A stretch of 64,000 bases of DNA, taken from Bradyrhizobium hereditatis. Its GTDB lineage: Bacteria > Pseudomonadota > Alphaproteobacteria > Rhizobiales > Xanthobacteraceae. The stretch lies in the NCBI RefSeq assembly GCF_020329435.1, contig NZ_JAGKJK010000003.1:462234-526233 (forward strand), read 5' to 3'. This document shows, piece by piece, positions 1 to 10,365 of the stretch; the first letter of the stretch is position 1; every line of letters begins with the position of its first letter. The position numbers and the translations under genes are program-made. The notes beneath the pieces were generated by a model, which did not search any database, was not told where the DNA came from, and saw only the letters and a program-made list of their open reading frames with translations.

Positions 1-860
1 ATTGTGATGACATGGGCGCCTTTCTCAACCGCGTGATTGACGGCCTGTGCGACCGGACTCTGGTCGAGCACCGAGACGCTTTCGGTGCATCGAATCGGGA
101 CGAGGGTTGCAAGCGGTGCCGAACCGGTCATTGCACCCGGCTCGGGGCTTGCTACGACGCTCGCAGTACCGGTGCCGTGCCCCGGATTTAGACCAGTTCT
201 CAGAGGATCGATCGGGCGTTCGCCCACCTCAACGAAATTCGCAGAACGAGGGTCGGCGTCAAGGTTGGGTGGCAGTTCTGCATGCTGTGGCGCTACGCCG
301 GTGTCGGGCTGAAACACCAGCACATCCTTGCCCTTGGCAAGGCGTCCTTCCGAAATCGCAAGCTCCCAAGCCTGCTTGACCAAGGATTTGTTAATCGCCC
401 AGTTTCGGTCGGCCGGCTTGTCCTTCTCAGAATCGGCCCAGCACCAAAACGTCCAATCAGCGCTTTCCGGCGCACCTGGATCCGGAGGCTCACAGTCGCA
501 GTCAAAGTAGTTGGTCCCAAGATCGGGCTCGACCGTTTCCGCACCAAGCAGATCACGAAGCCTTGTCGCCGCTTCAAACAAGTCGGCACGGTCTGGACGC
601 GTGACATGAGGAACGGAAAGGCGCCGAAACTGCGCCAAATCCGATGCATTCGGGAACAACGGAAAGACGCTGACCTGGATCGACAGAGCTTGTTGGACGG
701 TACGGACGATGGCCTCGTCGCTGACCGGCTGACGCAGCTCGATCACGAATCGAACCGGGCGCCCGGCTCCGCTCTGGCCGGCCTGCTCTTGACGCCACGC
801 CGTCAACAACGCCGCCAAGTCGGCATTTTCAACCGCCACTTCAGTCACTGGTAATCTCAC
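1..860 (-). CDS. S8 (subtilisin-like) serine peptidase, C-terminus cut by window edge
   Basis: The reading frame is open from a GTG at 858-860 (alternative GTG at 846-848) to the window edge, with an in-frame TGA just upstream. A roughly 190-residue N-terminal region precedes VFQPDTGV, which fits the subtilase Asp motif, and about 50 residues later GHGTGTASVV fits the His motif. The Ser motif lies outside the window. No signal peptide is visible, so it is probably cytoplasmic. Cytoplasmic subtilases in defence islands are often paired with an AAA ATPase (IetAS type); no ATPase gene is visible upstream here. Peptidase family: fairly sure. Defence role: inferred from the neighbours. Confidence 0.75.
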   Translation of the reverse strand, partial: MRLPVTEVAVENADLAALLTAWRQEQAGQSGAGRPVRFVIELRQPVSDEAIVRTVQQALSIQVSVFPLFPNASDLAQFRRLSVPHVTRPDRADLFEAATRLRDLLGAETVEPDLGTNYFDCDCEPPDPGAPESADWTFWCWADSEKDKPADRNWAINKSLVKQAWELAISEGRLAKGKDVLVFQPDTGVAPQHAELPPNLDADPRSANFVEVGERPIDPLRTGLNPGHGTGTASVVASPEPGAMTGSAPLATLVPIRCTESVSVLDQSPVAQAVNHAVEKGAHVIT

Positions 861-1396
861 TAAAAATAATTTGGATCAGGCACTCCCAACATATTTCCAC
901 GAGTCTCATACAACTTCAAGATGCTCCGACGCGACGAAACTAAGTTGCGTTCCAGCTCCCAAACGTACGAGGCGACGGCAACGGCGATGATTTCCAGCAA
1001 ATTTCAAGGAGAATGGCACAAAAACTGCGCCCTTCCTTCGTGAGCCGCTGCTTGAGCCTGATTACGGGGTCCGGACCAGAAACGACGTCGCGAAGGCGCA
1101 ACTAACGAAACCGAAAGACGCTGAAAAATCGAGCTCGGCGAGTTCACGGATGTGCTCAATCGTCCACACGGTCGAGCTCATCGGGGTCCTGAGAACCTTC
1201 CGGCACGTCTGTCAAATCGATCGACACCGAACCGAACAACGCTTCGGCTATGGCCCGAAGACCGGCCGCTGGAAACCGCTGTGATTAAGCTGGCACAGCT
1301 TCATTGATGAAGTGGCTGGATCAATTTGTAGGCCGTAGCACTCAAAAGCTTCCGAACGGACCGCATGCCCTTTTGCTTGCATAGGATCTCTGTTTC
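861..1396. other. Intergenic stretch with a possible short remnant
   Basis: No intact gene is visible. On the minus strand about 1280-1176 reads as a coding-like tail (RFPAAGLRAIAEALFG and following, ending at a TGA), but a stop lies just upstream and I do not recognise the family. Confidence 0.3.
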
Positions 1397-1666
1397 ATGC
1401 TGTTCGAGATTCTCGATCGCGAAAATCGATATCGCCTAGCCCCAGGGTTCAGCGATGCCAACGCAGACAGCGCTCCCGCCCTCCCTTGCTCCCCGACTCA
1501 TCAGTCGCGAGGCTGCCGCCGCTACATCTGCGTGGCACCCGACACGTTTAACGAGATGGTGAAGACGGAAGCCAAAAAAGTGAAGTCGCGCTTCATTGAA
1601 CTGAAATTCGAAGGTGGAAGTACAGCCATCGGCGGTAACGGCAGCGGTGCTGCATACGAGTACTAG
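1397..1666 (+). CDS. Small hypothetical protein, uncertain
   Basis: An 89-codon frame. The first half is Pro/Ser/Arg-rich and looks non-coding; the second half, from VAPDTFNEMVKTEAKKVK onward, looks like a real soluble protein. It may be the tail of a damaged gene. No family recognised and no clear ribosome-binding site. Confidence 0.25.
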   Translation: MLFEILDRENRYRLAPGFSDANADSAPALPCSPTHQSRGCRRYICVAPDTFNEMVKTEAKKVKSRFIELKFEGGSTAIGGNGSGAAYEY

Positions 1667-1756
1667 AACATTCATACAACAAACGGTTGAAGCTACTCAG
1701 CACTGCGATAACCCCGTCCCATTGCCATTCTTTATTCGTCAGCGGAGGGCTCCGCC

Positions 1757-2368
1757 ATGATGTGCGCCCGGATATTGCCTGTTTTTTTATTCGTGCTGTC
1801 GGTGACATGGGCTAGCGCAGAGGAAGCGCAAACCGATTTCGTCGCGGCCAACATCAAAGTCGATCCGGTTATGCAGCCGAAGCAGCCAGGCGACGCCTTC
1901 AAGGAATGCGCTAACAACCCGGCATGCAGCGCGGTCCTCAAGGGCGCGGCGTCATATCTCAGTGTGTCGCCCACCTTGATCACCGCGGTGCTCGCCGTCA
2001 TTCCGCAGGCCAAGAGAGAGGGCGAAGAAGGGCATTTCACTATCCAGTTGCCGCAGGGATACGTCTACTGCCGGGCGTCGATCCGCACCGTGTCTGTGGT
2101 TCCGGCGACAGGAGACAGGGCGTCGCTGATGTCCGCGACGACTAACGATCATGGCGTCGGCATCTACACATGGGCCCCGAAACAGGGCGTGGGGCAAGGG
2201 AGAAGCTGGGTCGAGGCTGATTATACAGTCTGCGGTGTAAAAACTGACCTTGCCGACAAATACCGCGCCGAAGGCAAATGCAAACCGCCCGGCAAAAATA
2301 TCATCAACTGCCGTGGGGCAACGGGCGTCAACCACGGCCTGCCCGCTTGCGGCTCGGTAGATGACTGA
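1757..2368 (+). CDS. Secreted hypothetical protein with four or more cysteines
   Basis: A 203-residue protein starting with a clear signal peptide (MMCARILPVFLFVLSVTWASA), cleavage expected after ASA, so probably periplasmic or exported. The mature part has a CANNPAC pair near residues 51-57 and further cysteines in the C-terminal half, suggesting disulphides. No catalytic motif is recognised. It stands alone, transcribed away from the subtilase, and its role is unknown. The second Met is an equally possible start. Confidence 0.6.
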   Translation: MMCARILPVFLFVLSVTWASAEEAQTDFVAANIKVDPVMQPKQPGDAFKECANNPACSAVLKGAASYLSVSPTLITAVLAVIPQAKREGEEGHFTIQLPQGYVYCRASIRTVSVVPATGDRASLMSATTNDHGVGIYTWAPKQGVGQGRSWVEADYTVCGVKTDLADKYRAEGKCKPPGKNIINCRGATGVNHGLPACGSVDD

Positions 2369-2408
2369 CGACATTATTTGCGACGGTACATCGATCGCGG
2401 AAGGCGGC

Positions 2409-3010
2409 CTATTTGAAATAGCGTCCAGGCGCATTGGGCCGCCCAAGCGCAATAATTCCGATCGGCTCGATCGTGGGAAAGAAGCTCACGCCGTCGGGCT
2501 CGGCGATGCGAAAGCGCTCGTGCAAGGCCCCGTCGGCCTGGATGGCCGATGTCATGGAGTGGAAAGTCAGGTCTTTGAAGACTCCCTGGCGACCGGCATG
2601 GACCACAGTTCGTCGATGAAGTGCACCGCGATACACGCGGGCGCGATTATGAAGAGGACATACACAAATAGTTTGATCGCTTTCGCGAGGCTGTCGCGCG
2701 GGTCCGGCGGATCGACGAATGCGCCGGGGAGTTTGTTGTACCAGGGTAGATTTGCATGGAGGCGCCAGTGTCGATCCACGATCATAAGTAGGAAATATGA
2801 AACGAGCGGTATTGCGAGCACACCGATCAGGATCGCGGAAGCTGTTTTCGAGTGCGGCACGATCTGCTTGATGATGGGTGCGCCGGTCCGCTCAAGCCAG
2901 AACAGATTAAAGAAAAACGAAAACAGGGCCGCGCCGACCACACCATACACTAGCGCCGGACTATCCACTTTTTGCCCCTCATCAGGATCGCGCGATTCTT
3001 GCATCGGCAA
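2409..3010 (-). pseudogene. Membrane protein, frameshifted near its C-terminus
   Basis: From 3010 a 147-residue frame encodes three hydrophobic segments (about residues 20-38, 57-77 and 113-130) and ends soon after HFIDELWSMPVAR. In another frame the same DNA continues with strongly coding-like sequence (FKDLTFHSMTSAIQADG to the stop at 2409). The simplest reading is one inner-membrane protein of about 200 residues broken by a single-base indel near 2580-2600. Family not recognised. The C-terminal part would be a soluble tail. Confidence 0.5.
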
Positions 3011-3258
3011 TGGGATTTGGCAATCGGCTGGTCGTGCTTTTATCGCCGATACCTCTGGGTGTGTTATTGATTAGAGCGGCTTGACGGGCCTTAGGAATGA
3101 GAGACACAGGTGGGCCTTCGACCGCTCGCCGCGGGCTCGTGGGCGGTCCAGACTGTGCGAGGGGCACGCGTGAGCTTAGGGTTTCCCGCGAATGAAGGGT
3201 TTTTCGGTCTCTTTTGGCCGGCGAGGATCATGCATCCTTTTCACTCTGAAAGGAGCCC

Positions 3259-3870
3259 GTGTTGATGACGATGCAAGACCTGTTAGACAAGATCACACCA
3301 CTGCCGGGGAGAGTTGTCGATGTCCCAACGGTGCCGCCCATCGAACTGGTGGATTTCGTGGTGCGGTGGAACCGCGGGCTGCGGCCATGGAAGGCGACGA
3401 CACTCGCCGGCCTCTCCGGCGTCTCGATCTCGACCGTGGAGCGGATCGAAGGCGGCGAGCGCGTGAGCGACGACGCTCTGGACAGAATCGCCCGGGCGTT
3501 CGGCTATGAGGCGGGATATTTCACGGCGCCGAGGTATCCGACGCCTACGAGGATGATATCGCGCGTCTGCAAGAAGGGCTCGATCTCGCGTCATTTATGC
3601 TGTCGGATATCGCCGAGCCCCCCGCCGTCGGAGCGAGGTCGGCGCGATCTCTACAACGAGATCCTCACATGTGTCGGCAACCTCGAGCGGCCGGGGCCTG
3701 ACCGACCTGTCGGGGGTGATGCCGGCTCCGCAAGAGCGTTTGCCCGGGACTGGAAGTTCGCGGTCGTCTCGATCTCGCCGCGGCTCACCGACCCCGGCGC
3801 GACGAAGCGGCGGCACCTGATGGTCGACCGCCGCGTCGTAGGATTGCCATCAGGGCCAAGGACTACGTGA
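3259..3870 (+). pseudogene. XRE-family helix-turn-helix regulator, frameshifted after the HTH
   Basis: Residues about 35-80 form a typical Cro/C1 helix-turn-helix (TLAGLSGVSISTVERIEGG). After the HTH the frame loses coding character near 3530; another frame continues with EVSDAYEDDIARLQEGLDL, so an indel is likely. Such regulators often control restriction or defence genes, and this one lies next to the TIR/Abi pair on the opposite strand. The downstream part shows further frame changes, so the protein is probably not made intact. Confidence 0.5.
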
Positions 3871-4755
3871 CGCGCCTGCCTCTTCGGCCAGCGAGAATTG
3901 CAAGCATATTGACGACCGACCAGGTTCCTTCGGCGCACAATGCAGCGGTTCTGAAATCGGCGAACCGCTTATGCTGCAGCGCCAACGCCAGGCGGACCGC
4001 CGCCTTGGCGTGAGCGCGCGCTTCTTCGTTGCTCGAACCTTTCAGCTCCGCTTCGAAAATCGCCTCGAGCATCCGCTTGGCATCGGTATCGCTCGGGGTC
4101 TTGTCGTCGATAAGCGGATGCCGGGCGGGATCATAATGCTCTTGCGCGACGGAGATCAGCACCTCGCGGCAGAGGAGCCCGACGGCCTGATATTGCTCCT
4201 CCGTCTCGGCGCCATCGAGCCGGAGCCGCATCTCCTGGAGCTGGCGGTCGACTTTCTGCCACCCGGTCGGCTGCTCGAAGACAACCGCGCGGCGGGCGGA
4301 TTGCGCGACAAAGATCGGCCTGCCGGAAATGGTCTTTCCGGGGACGATCTGATAGCCGTCAGGTGTCAGCGCCTCGTTGTAGCCGCGCACGAGCATTGAC
4401 ACTGCATCGTCTGCAGGCCGCACGACCGGGTGTACAGTCTCGCAGAGAAAGCGGAGAAACTCTGCGTCCGGTCCATACATCAGATGAACCGTCGATCGTA
4501 GAATACCCAGTCTGAATCCCAATCGCTATTGCGCACACAATGCTGATAGATGTCGCCGGCGGCGTCTTGGTAGCGACGGTCGAACGATGGCAGCTTCGAT
4601 AAATCGTAAATTCTTGCCAGGAATTCGTCGTCCTGCAGCCGGCCGGCCCAGCTTACTTTGACAATGCTGAAATGATCGACAATGGTGCGGCGCGTAACCT
4701 CCGAGATCTCCTTTGGAGCTTCTTCCGCATCGTAGGTCATCGATGTTTTGTCCAT
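3863..4755 (-). pseudogene. AbiJ/Abi_C-like abortive-infection protein, split by a frameshift
   Basis: The N-terminal piece (4755-4480, 91 residues) ends DWVFYDRRFI and stops. The next frame, from about 4500, resumes with GPDAEFLRFLCETVHPVVRP and runs to 3863. In relatives these are continuous (YDDRF, then FLRFLCE.VHPVVRP), so a single-base indel near 4480-4490 separates them. The end (DFRTAALCAEGTWSVVNML) resembles the Abi_C domain of abortive-infection proteins. It begins about 5 bases after the TIR gene stop and is almost certainly co-transcribed with it. If made, it would be a cytoplasmic partner in phage defence; that role is inferred from domain and context. Confidence 0.6.
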
Positions 4756-4760
4756 AGTGA

Positions 4761-5639
4761 CTAGGCCGGCGCGAGCACAGCCAAGCGCTCGCAGATGAAT
4801 TGTGCGATCTGCGACGGGCTGAACCTGCGCGCGTCGACGTAGCCGTCGGTCTTGAAAATGCCATCGACAGCGCCGTCGTCGGTTCGCACGAACATTATGC
4901 GGGCATTGCCGCGCTCCATAATAATCTCCCTGATCGCCCTGAACTCAATGCCGCACCAGTCCTTCCTTTGGTAGTCGGCCCCGAGGAACACGACGATCAG
5001 CTTCGAGCGGCGCCGATAGATCTCTTGCAGCAATGTGTCGAGCGACGGCCGTGCCAGTTGCGACACGTAGTTGCTGTCGTAGAAGTAGGAGTTCGGCCCG
5101 ATTCTTCTCTCCAGCTCGCGCGCGACTTGCTCGACGATTGCCCTCACCTCTCCTGGAAAAGAAAGCGCCACGTCGAAATTATGTCTGTTTATATCGACGG
5201 TCTTGGTCGCCTGCCCGGTCCATGACGGCAGCGTAATGCGCCGCGCGGTATGCAATTCCTTCGCAAGGTTGACGTCCTTGACCGCCCAATGCGTTCGGTT
5301 CATCTCCCATTTGCCAATATCGAGCTCGAAGGTGAGCTGTTCCAAATCGTCCGCGGACAGAAAGGAATCGATCGGCTGAAGCTCGTATTCGATGCGCACC
5401 TGCCCCTGCCGTTTGGCGATATCACGGATCAGGCCGAAATTCGGCGCGAGCTGGTTGAATGCTTCATAGGCGAAGATACATGGCAGCCGCTTGAGTTCCG
5501 AGACCGCGGCTTCGTCGAGCGCTCCGAACCGCTCGGTGATCGCGTTTTCGGTGTATTCGCGGACACAGCGCGAGAATTCGATGTGCCAGGGCTCGCCATT
5601 CCAGGCCTCGGCATTGGAGGAAACAAGGAGATTGTACAT
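4761..5639 (-). CDS. TIR-domain protein, probable phage-defence effector
   Basis: A 292-residue cytoplasmic protein. Residues 1-150 are an unrecognised N-terminal domain; residues about 155-285 are a TIR domain starting FDVALSFPG, with the conserved WCGIE segment at 228-232, where E232 is the expected catalytic glutamate of NAD-cleaving TIRs. The strand segment KLIVVFLGADY is also typical. It is followed at once by the Abi-like gene, so the two form a small operon. Prokaryotic TIR proteins commonly deplete NAD or make cyclic-ADPR signals on infection; that activity here is inferred. The frame is intact. Confidence 0.8.
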   Translation of the reverse strand: MYNLLVSSNAEAWNGEPWHIEFSRCVREYTENAITERFGALDEAAVSELKRLPCIFAYEAFNQLAPNFGLIRDIAKRQGQVRIEYELQPIDSFLSADDLEQLTFELDIGKWEMNRTHWAVKDVNLAKELHTARRITLPSWTGQATKTVDINRHNFDVALSFPGEVRAIVEQVARELERRIGPNSYFYDSNYVSQLARPSLDTLLQEIYRRRSKLIVVFLGADYQRKDWCGIEFRAIREIIMERGNARIMFVRTDDGAVDGIFKTDGYVDARRFSPSQIAQFICERLAVLAPA

Positions 5640-6080
5640 CGAGACGACCGTTGTTGCCGGTTTGGGGATTGGGCTTGGTGCTTGGAGGCGTCACCGGGGG
5701 GTCTTATCGGAATTTTCACGCCCGCGCACTGATTCGATAGTCCAAGCTTCGACGAAGACGAACAGAAATCTCCGCTGAGGCCGTTCGGCTGAGGCGTTCG
5801 GCAAGGACAAGCGCAGATCGCCAGTGGCCTATTAGGGGTCAAATAGCCCATCGAGTCCGGGCCATTCGTCAGAACCCGCCCGGCTCTCGCGCTGATGATC
5901 GCCGGAGCGATTGGCGCCCGCCAGCGGCACGATACCGTAGGGCACAAAGAGCATGGCGACAGATCTCCAGCCTTGGGTTTGAAGCATGGCAGCGGCCCGC
6001 GCATTACCGGAGGCCTCAAGCGTGTCGCGCGGCACTTTTCTCTAGCCGCACGGATTTGGCCAAGCTCTTGATCTTTACCA
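5640..6080. other. Intergenic stretch without a convincing gene
   Basis: Several overlapping short frames occur here but none has a recognisable domain or good initiation signals. It separates the TIR/Abi operon from the restriction-like operon and probably holds the TIR promoter. Confidence 0.4.
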
Positions 6081-6716
6081 CTAAGCGACGAAAATGTGAT
6101 GGATGAGAAAAGCGCCTAGGGTTCCGCCGCGCTGGTGTGGTGTCTCACGCATGTGCGGATTTGTTGGTTCTATGGATGAGGGCGTGAGCCGCACCGGTTG
6201 CGTCGTCCCGAGGTCAGTCGCGTGACGAACGATGGCCGCTAAAACGTTGCCGATGGCAGCATCGACTTTGCCGTCGAGTACATACCCCAGCATCCCTCCA
6301 TGGCGCACCACGGCACCATATTGCCCGGTCACGAACCGCATCATACCAAAGACAACGTACTCGTTTGCGTAGGTTCGAACGCCGGGATTTTGTGGAACGT
6401 TGAGGCGCTTACATTCTAGGCAAAAATAAACGTCCTCGCGGTTCACGAGCGGAGAAAACGCAATATCAAGCCTTCCCTGATCTTGGCCTGCAGCCGGTTC
6501 AAGCTCGACCATCTGTGTATCAATCCGGAAGGGCAAGTCGCTGGCATTCCGATTCTGTCTAAGTACCTTGCAAAAGGCCTCGGTCGCGGGATCTTCCAAT
6601 GCGTCAGGTGCTAAGGGCGGCATGGCTCGCCATGAGGCGGCAACCAGCTGAAAAATATTGGGAAGGAGCGAGTCAATGAGGCCGATCCACTGTGAAGGAT
6701 TACCGACAACAGTCAT
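6081..6716 (-). CDS. Putative PD-(D/E)XK nuclease partner of the adjacent methylase
   Basis: A 211-residue protein with an acidic residue in GRLDIAF (near 97) followed by YFCLECKRL (near 110-118), matching the D...E-x-K arrangement of the restriction-endonuclease fold. No signal peptide or membrane segment. Its start overlaps the stop of the methylase gene by 4 bases (ATGA), so the genes are translationally coupled and likely act together. I infer that it is the nuclease or an accessory specificity subunit of this restriction-modification-like system; no closer family was recognised. Confidence 0.6.
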   Translation of the reverse strand: MTVVGNPSQWIGLIDSLLPNIFQLVAASWRAMPPLAPDALEDPATEAFCKVLRQNRNASDLPFRIDTQMVELEPAAGQDQGRLDIAFSPLVNREDVYFCLECKRLNVPQNPGVRTYANEYVVFGMMRFVTGQYGAVVRHGGMLGYVLDGKVDAAIGNVLAAIVRHATDLGTTQPVRLTPSSIEPTNPHMRETPHQRGGTLGAFLIHHIFVA

Positions 6717-9700
6717 GCCATGACCCGGTGGCTATGCATCAGAATCGTCCCAGCAATCTCGTCCGCGTCGTTGAGTGCGGCCGTCTCGGTCCAATAACGA
6801 TGACCAATGCTTTTGAGCAAATACAGCTTGTCCTGGTCGAATACAGTAATGCCGCGAGCGGCGGTCACGGCCCGCTCAATCGGATTGGCTGCCTGTCGCA
6901 ATCGGTAAAAAGTGTGCAACACGTCCGCTTCCACCGGTTGGGCCAAAGCATCTGAGCGAGGCGACTTGCGCAATACCGCGATACCGATTCCTAATTGGTC
7001 TGAAGCCACGGCGAAGCCTGTCACGATGTACTCGGTTCCTCGTACCCAGCTATTCAAAGTTTCGCATAGTCGCCGGGTGTAGAGATCGCGTTGCTGTCTC
7101 GTCGAATGCGCTACCGTCGGCACCGGCATCTTGGCCTTCGTAGGCTGGATGCTGGGGATGACGACGTTTACTGTGTCGGACAGAAGAACTTGTTCGTTTG
7201 GCTGGATGTCGAAATAACTCTCAATCAAAGGATCAATCGCAGCACTGGCAGCAGCGACGGCGCTGTCGCGAAGGATAAGATTTTCCATTGCGCGCCTTGT
7301 ATGGGTAGCGATTAGGCGCGCAACTTCGGCGACGATCTCGTTGTGCCGGGACGACTCTTTGAAGTCTTCAGGAAAAGGCATTGGTAAGCGGAGGATTTCT
7401 TCGACATGTCCTTCCGGACGGTACATCCCCCAGCTCGCTGCGGTATGAAACATATAGTATTTCGCGAGTCGCGAACGTAAGTAGGCAGCGAGGAACATGA
7501 GAAGCGTGCGGTGCTTGTCGGGGCCGTGGATGCCCCTCAAGGCGTGTCGAAAGCTCACCGGAAAATCGCAGAAGGCAATTCGCTGGAAGCCCTTTGTGAT
7601 CAAAACGTGAGGCGCATTGAAAATTTCGGTGCTGGTATTGGATCGGCTCCGAACTGTGACATTGGCTGAGCGGAGCGTTTTGCATTCTTCCGGTAGCAGG
7701 AAGAGATCGATCGCCGGGCTCGTCGCATCGATGAAGAGCTTCGACGGCAGCCGCACCACTTTCGCTTTCTTTGGATCATCGTTCTCTCCGAGCGGTTGGA
7801 ATCCTTCAGCCATCACCCACGGTTTGTCGCCCCCCTCACGTGGACTCTTCACGCGATCGCGCAGCCGCGAATAAAGGGATAGGCGATCGATCAGCCGCAG
7901 GTCGCGTGGCGTTGCCCAAAAATGTTGTTTCCAAGTCTGCGGCGCGTCGGGACCGTCTAAATCCTTCACCAATTCGGCCAGCGAAATGGACGAGCGATCG
8001 ATTGGCGAAACAGAGATGATTTCCGCCTGTGTTGCGGCCCAATCGACTTTGGGGGCGAGATATTCAATTTTGCTGTTAAGGCTCGTCGGGCGCTCAGGCC
8101 GGTACCGGACGACGATCGCTGGGTGGATGGCCTTCTCGAAAAGGAAGAGCCGATAGTCGGCGAGGTTGAGGACCCTTGCGACGCCATGCTCCGTGAGCCA
8201 GGCCTTTTGGAACGCAACTGCTTTGCCGCCGTGATTGAACAAGGTGCCGTGAGGCAGAACGAAGCAAACGCACCCCTCTTCCCTGACCGCTTTTGCAGCC
8301 TTCCAGACAAAAGCGGCAGCGATTTGTTTATCCGGAAGCGGCTTCCCATTTTCGGCGCACCAACGTCCTGCAGGCGTGTCGGGCCCCGCAATACTGCCCC
8401 ACGGAGGATTGCCGACAACAACCGACGGGACCGCAGAAAGCTTGAGGTTGGACGAGAAGAAGTCCACGCATTGAATGTTTGGCGTTTGATTGGGTGCATC
8501 CGAAGAGACGAGATGAGGTAGAGCACGGCCCTTGCCCTGCAGGTCCCGGATGTCCCGGGGGGTCAGCTGATCGAGGTAAGCAAGATAGAGGCTAAACGCC
8601 GTGATGCGGCAAGCTGTGGGGTTGATATCAACGCCAAACAAGCTGTCGGTCAGAGCTGCATCAGCTCTTTTGCCCGTCGATCGTTCCTCGCGTTCGGATT
8701 GGCAAACTTCCACTCCTCAGCCATGCGATTGAATAGACCGACCAAAAAAATTCCAGAACCACATGCTGGATCAAGATACTTCTTGCCGATCAGTGGGCCA
8801 CTTTGATGCAGGGCTACATCGAGGACAATCTCCGCCAGAAAACGGGGCGTATAAAACGCGCCTGTTTCATTGGTCGCCTTCAGAAAGTGCTCGTAGATGG
8901 CGCTGATGGTTTCAATTGGGATCGCGCTGAAATCATAAGGCCAAAAGGTCCTCTGACCGCTGCGAACATGAGTGCCCTCGAAAAAATCTCGTAGCGTTCT
9001 GACATGTTGGTGCGTGATTTTCCGCGCCTCGGCTTCAAGATCGTCGCTAAAGAGGTCGCCGTTAAAATCGTTCTGCAAGTGCGAGAAAATTTCGTAGAGC
9101 GCTGTCTTGGCATTCCGAACAGGCTGGAGGCTTAGCACGTCACGAAGGTGCGAAGCATTTTCGATACCGATGGACGAAAGGTATTTTTCGCCAATCACCT
9201 GCCTGTCGAATAGGTAGCAAGTAAATACGACGCGGCAGAGCAACGCGTCGAGAACCTCAGGAGAGATATTCCTGTTTGTTATCTCGTCGAGGACATCACG
9301 CGTGTCTTTGAGGTTGCTTAGAAGGTCCCGGTCGATACGTTGGTTGGGATCGAAAGAGCGAACGTATTGTCGGAAAAAGTCACCGGACTCCACGGACACG
9401 ATGAAGCTTTGAAGCCCTTCGGCTACACGGTCGAGTTCGGCGACGAGGCTCGGCGGCCGATCGTGGATTTCGTGCTCGGGCACGGGCCGGGACATTGCGG
9501 AGTAGACGTGAATCTTGTCGCCCGAGACGAGAACGAGGATCGGTGCGCCGCCGTGGTTCCAAAACTGCCGCTGGATGGGAACAATCGTGTTGAGCGCGAG
9601 GCTTTCAACAACCTTAAAATAGATGAGTGGCGTATTTTCTGCGCAAAGAATTCCATCGAGCGCGAGAAGGTCGAACGCGCGCCGCAAGACATGGGCATGC

Positions 9701-9807
9701 GGCATCGTCGCGCTAAGCCCATCCTTGCTATTGAAGAACACGGGCGGCGCTCGATCGGCCAGGCCGAACTCGGAGATCCAGCTTGCAGAAAGTGGCTGCT
9801 GAATCAT
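6713..9807 (-). pseudogene. Eco57I-like N6-adenine DNA methylase/restriction protein, one frameshift
   Basis: Two overlapping frames, 9807-8650 and 8713-6713, make one protein of about 1030 residues. The first contains the helical N-terminal region, ETGAFYTPRFLAEIV and methylase motif I (LDPACGSGIFLV); the second contains FGVDINPTACRITAFSLYLA, motif IV NPPWG and the C-terminal target-recognition region. The switch is at CTC TGA near 8655, where one extra base would restore the frame (ending MQL, resuming LTDSLFG). This layout matches type IIG or Eco57I-type enzymes. It is coupled to the nuclease-like gene downstream. Either the system is dead or the base is a sequencing error. Confidence 0.7.
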
Positions 9808-9930
9808 CTGCTTCGTTCTATTGCGCGTTCGTGCCGCATCCGTGTCTCGTCTTTTGAGTCTCTAGAATTATGATAGACGGCGCCTCGGCGCCTGTCATCG
9901 ACTGGATCGGAAGCGGCGAAGCGGCCGCGG

Positions 9931-10365
9931 TCACAACCCACCTCTCAAGGCAGGTCTTCCTTTTCCACATCGCGCTTTAGATTCGATCAGCCGCTCGTCG
10001 GGTGTGGCTCTTGGTGGGCGGTCGCCCCGTCCTGGCGGCGCCCATCCCATTTTACGCTCTGCGGCCGCGGTCAGGATCACGCGGCTTGCCTTGATATGCA
10101 CGGCTGCAATTACGCCTCTTTGCCTTGGCAGCCGAGCATGGAGACGCCCAGGATCGCGGCCATACGCAATGATGCAAAGCTTGCCGCAAGGCTGGGCTAG
10201 CCGCGGCCATTTACGATCTCCTCGACAGTACAATTCGTTTGTTCTATCTTTGTTCTCTTCGGCGAGAAAGTCAATGGCCTTTGCGAGAACCCGCACTTCG
10301 GCGGGTTTCAGCCCAATCTGGCGGGGTTCCTGTTTCAATACCTGGACATCGACCGATGCTGACAA
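9931..10365 (-). CDS. Hypothetical ORF downstream of the IS5-family transposase, uncertain
   Basis: A 144-codon frame whose first third (IGLKPAEVRVLAKAIDFLAE) looks coding, while the rest is Arg/Pro-rich and doubtful. It lies where the truncated IS5-family element ends, so it may be part of a gene disrupted there. No family recognised. Confidence 0.25.
   Translation of the reverse strand: MSASVDVQVLKQEPRQIGLKPAEVRVLAKAIDFLAEENKDRTNELYCRGDRKWPRLAQPCGKLCIIAYGRDPGRLHARLPRQRGVIAAVHIKASRVILTAAAERKMGWAPPGRGDRPPRATPDERLIESKARCGKGRPALRGGL

Noticed and set aside
8640..8720. Programmed -1 frameshift joining the two methylase halves
   Set aside because: No slippery heptamer or downstream stem is visible at CTCTGA, so an ordinary indel is simpler.
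9886..9905. GGCGCC repeat pair as a terminator or operator
   Set aside because: Short, lacks a T run, and the position between divergent relic sequences gives it no clear role.
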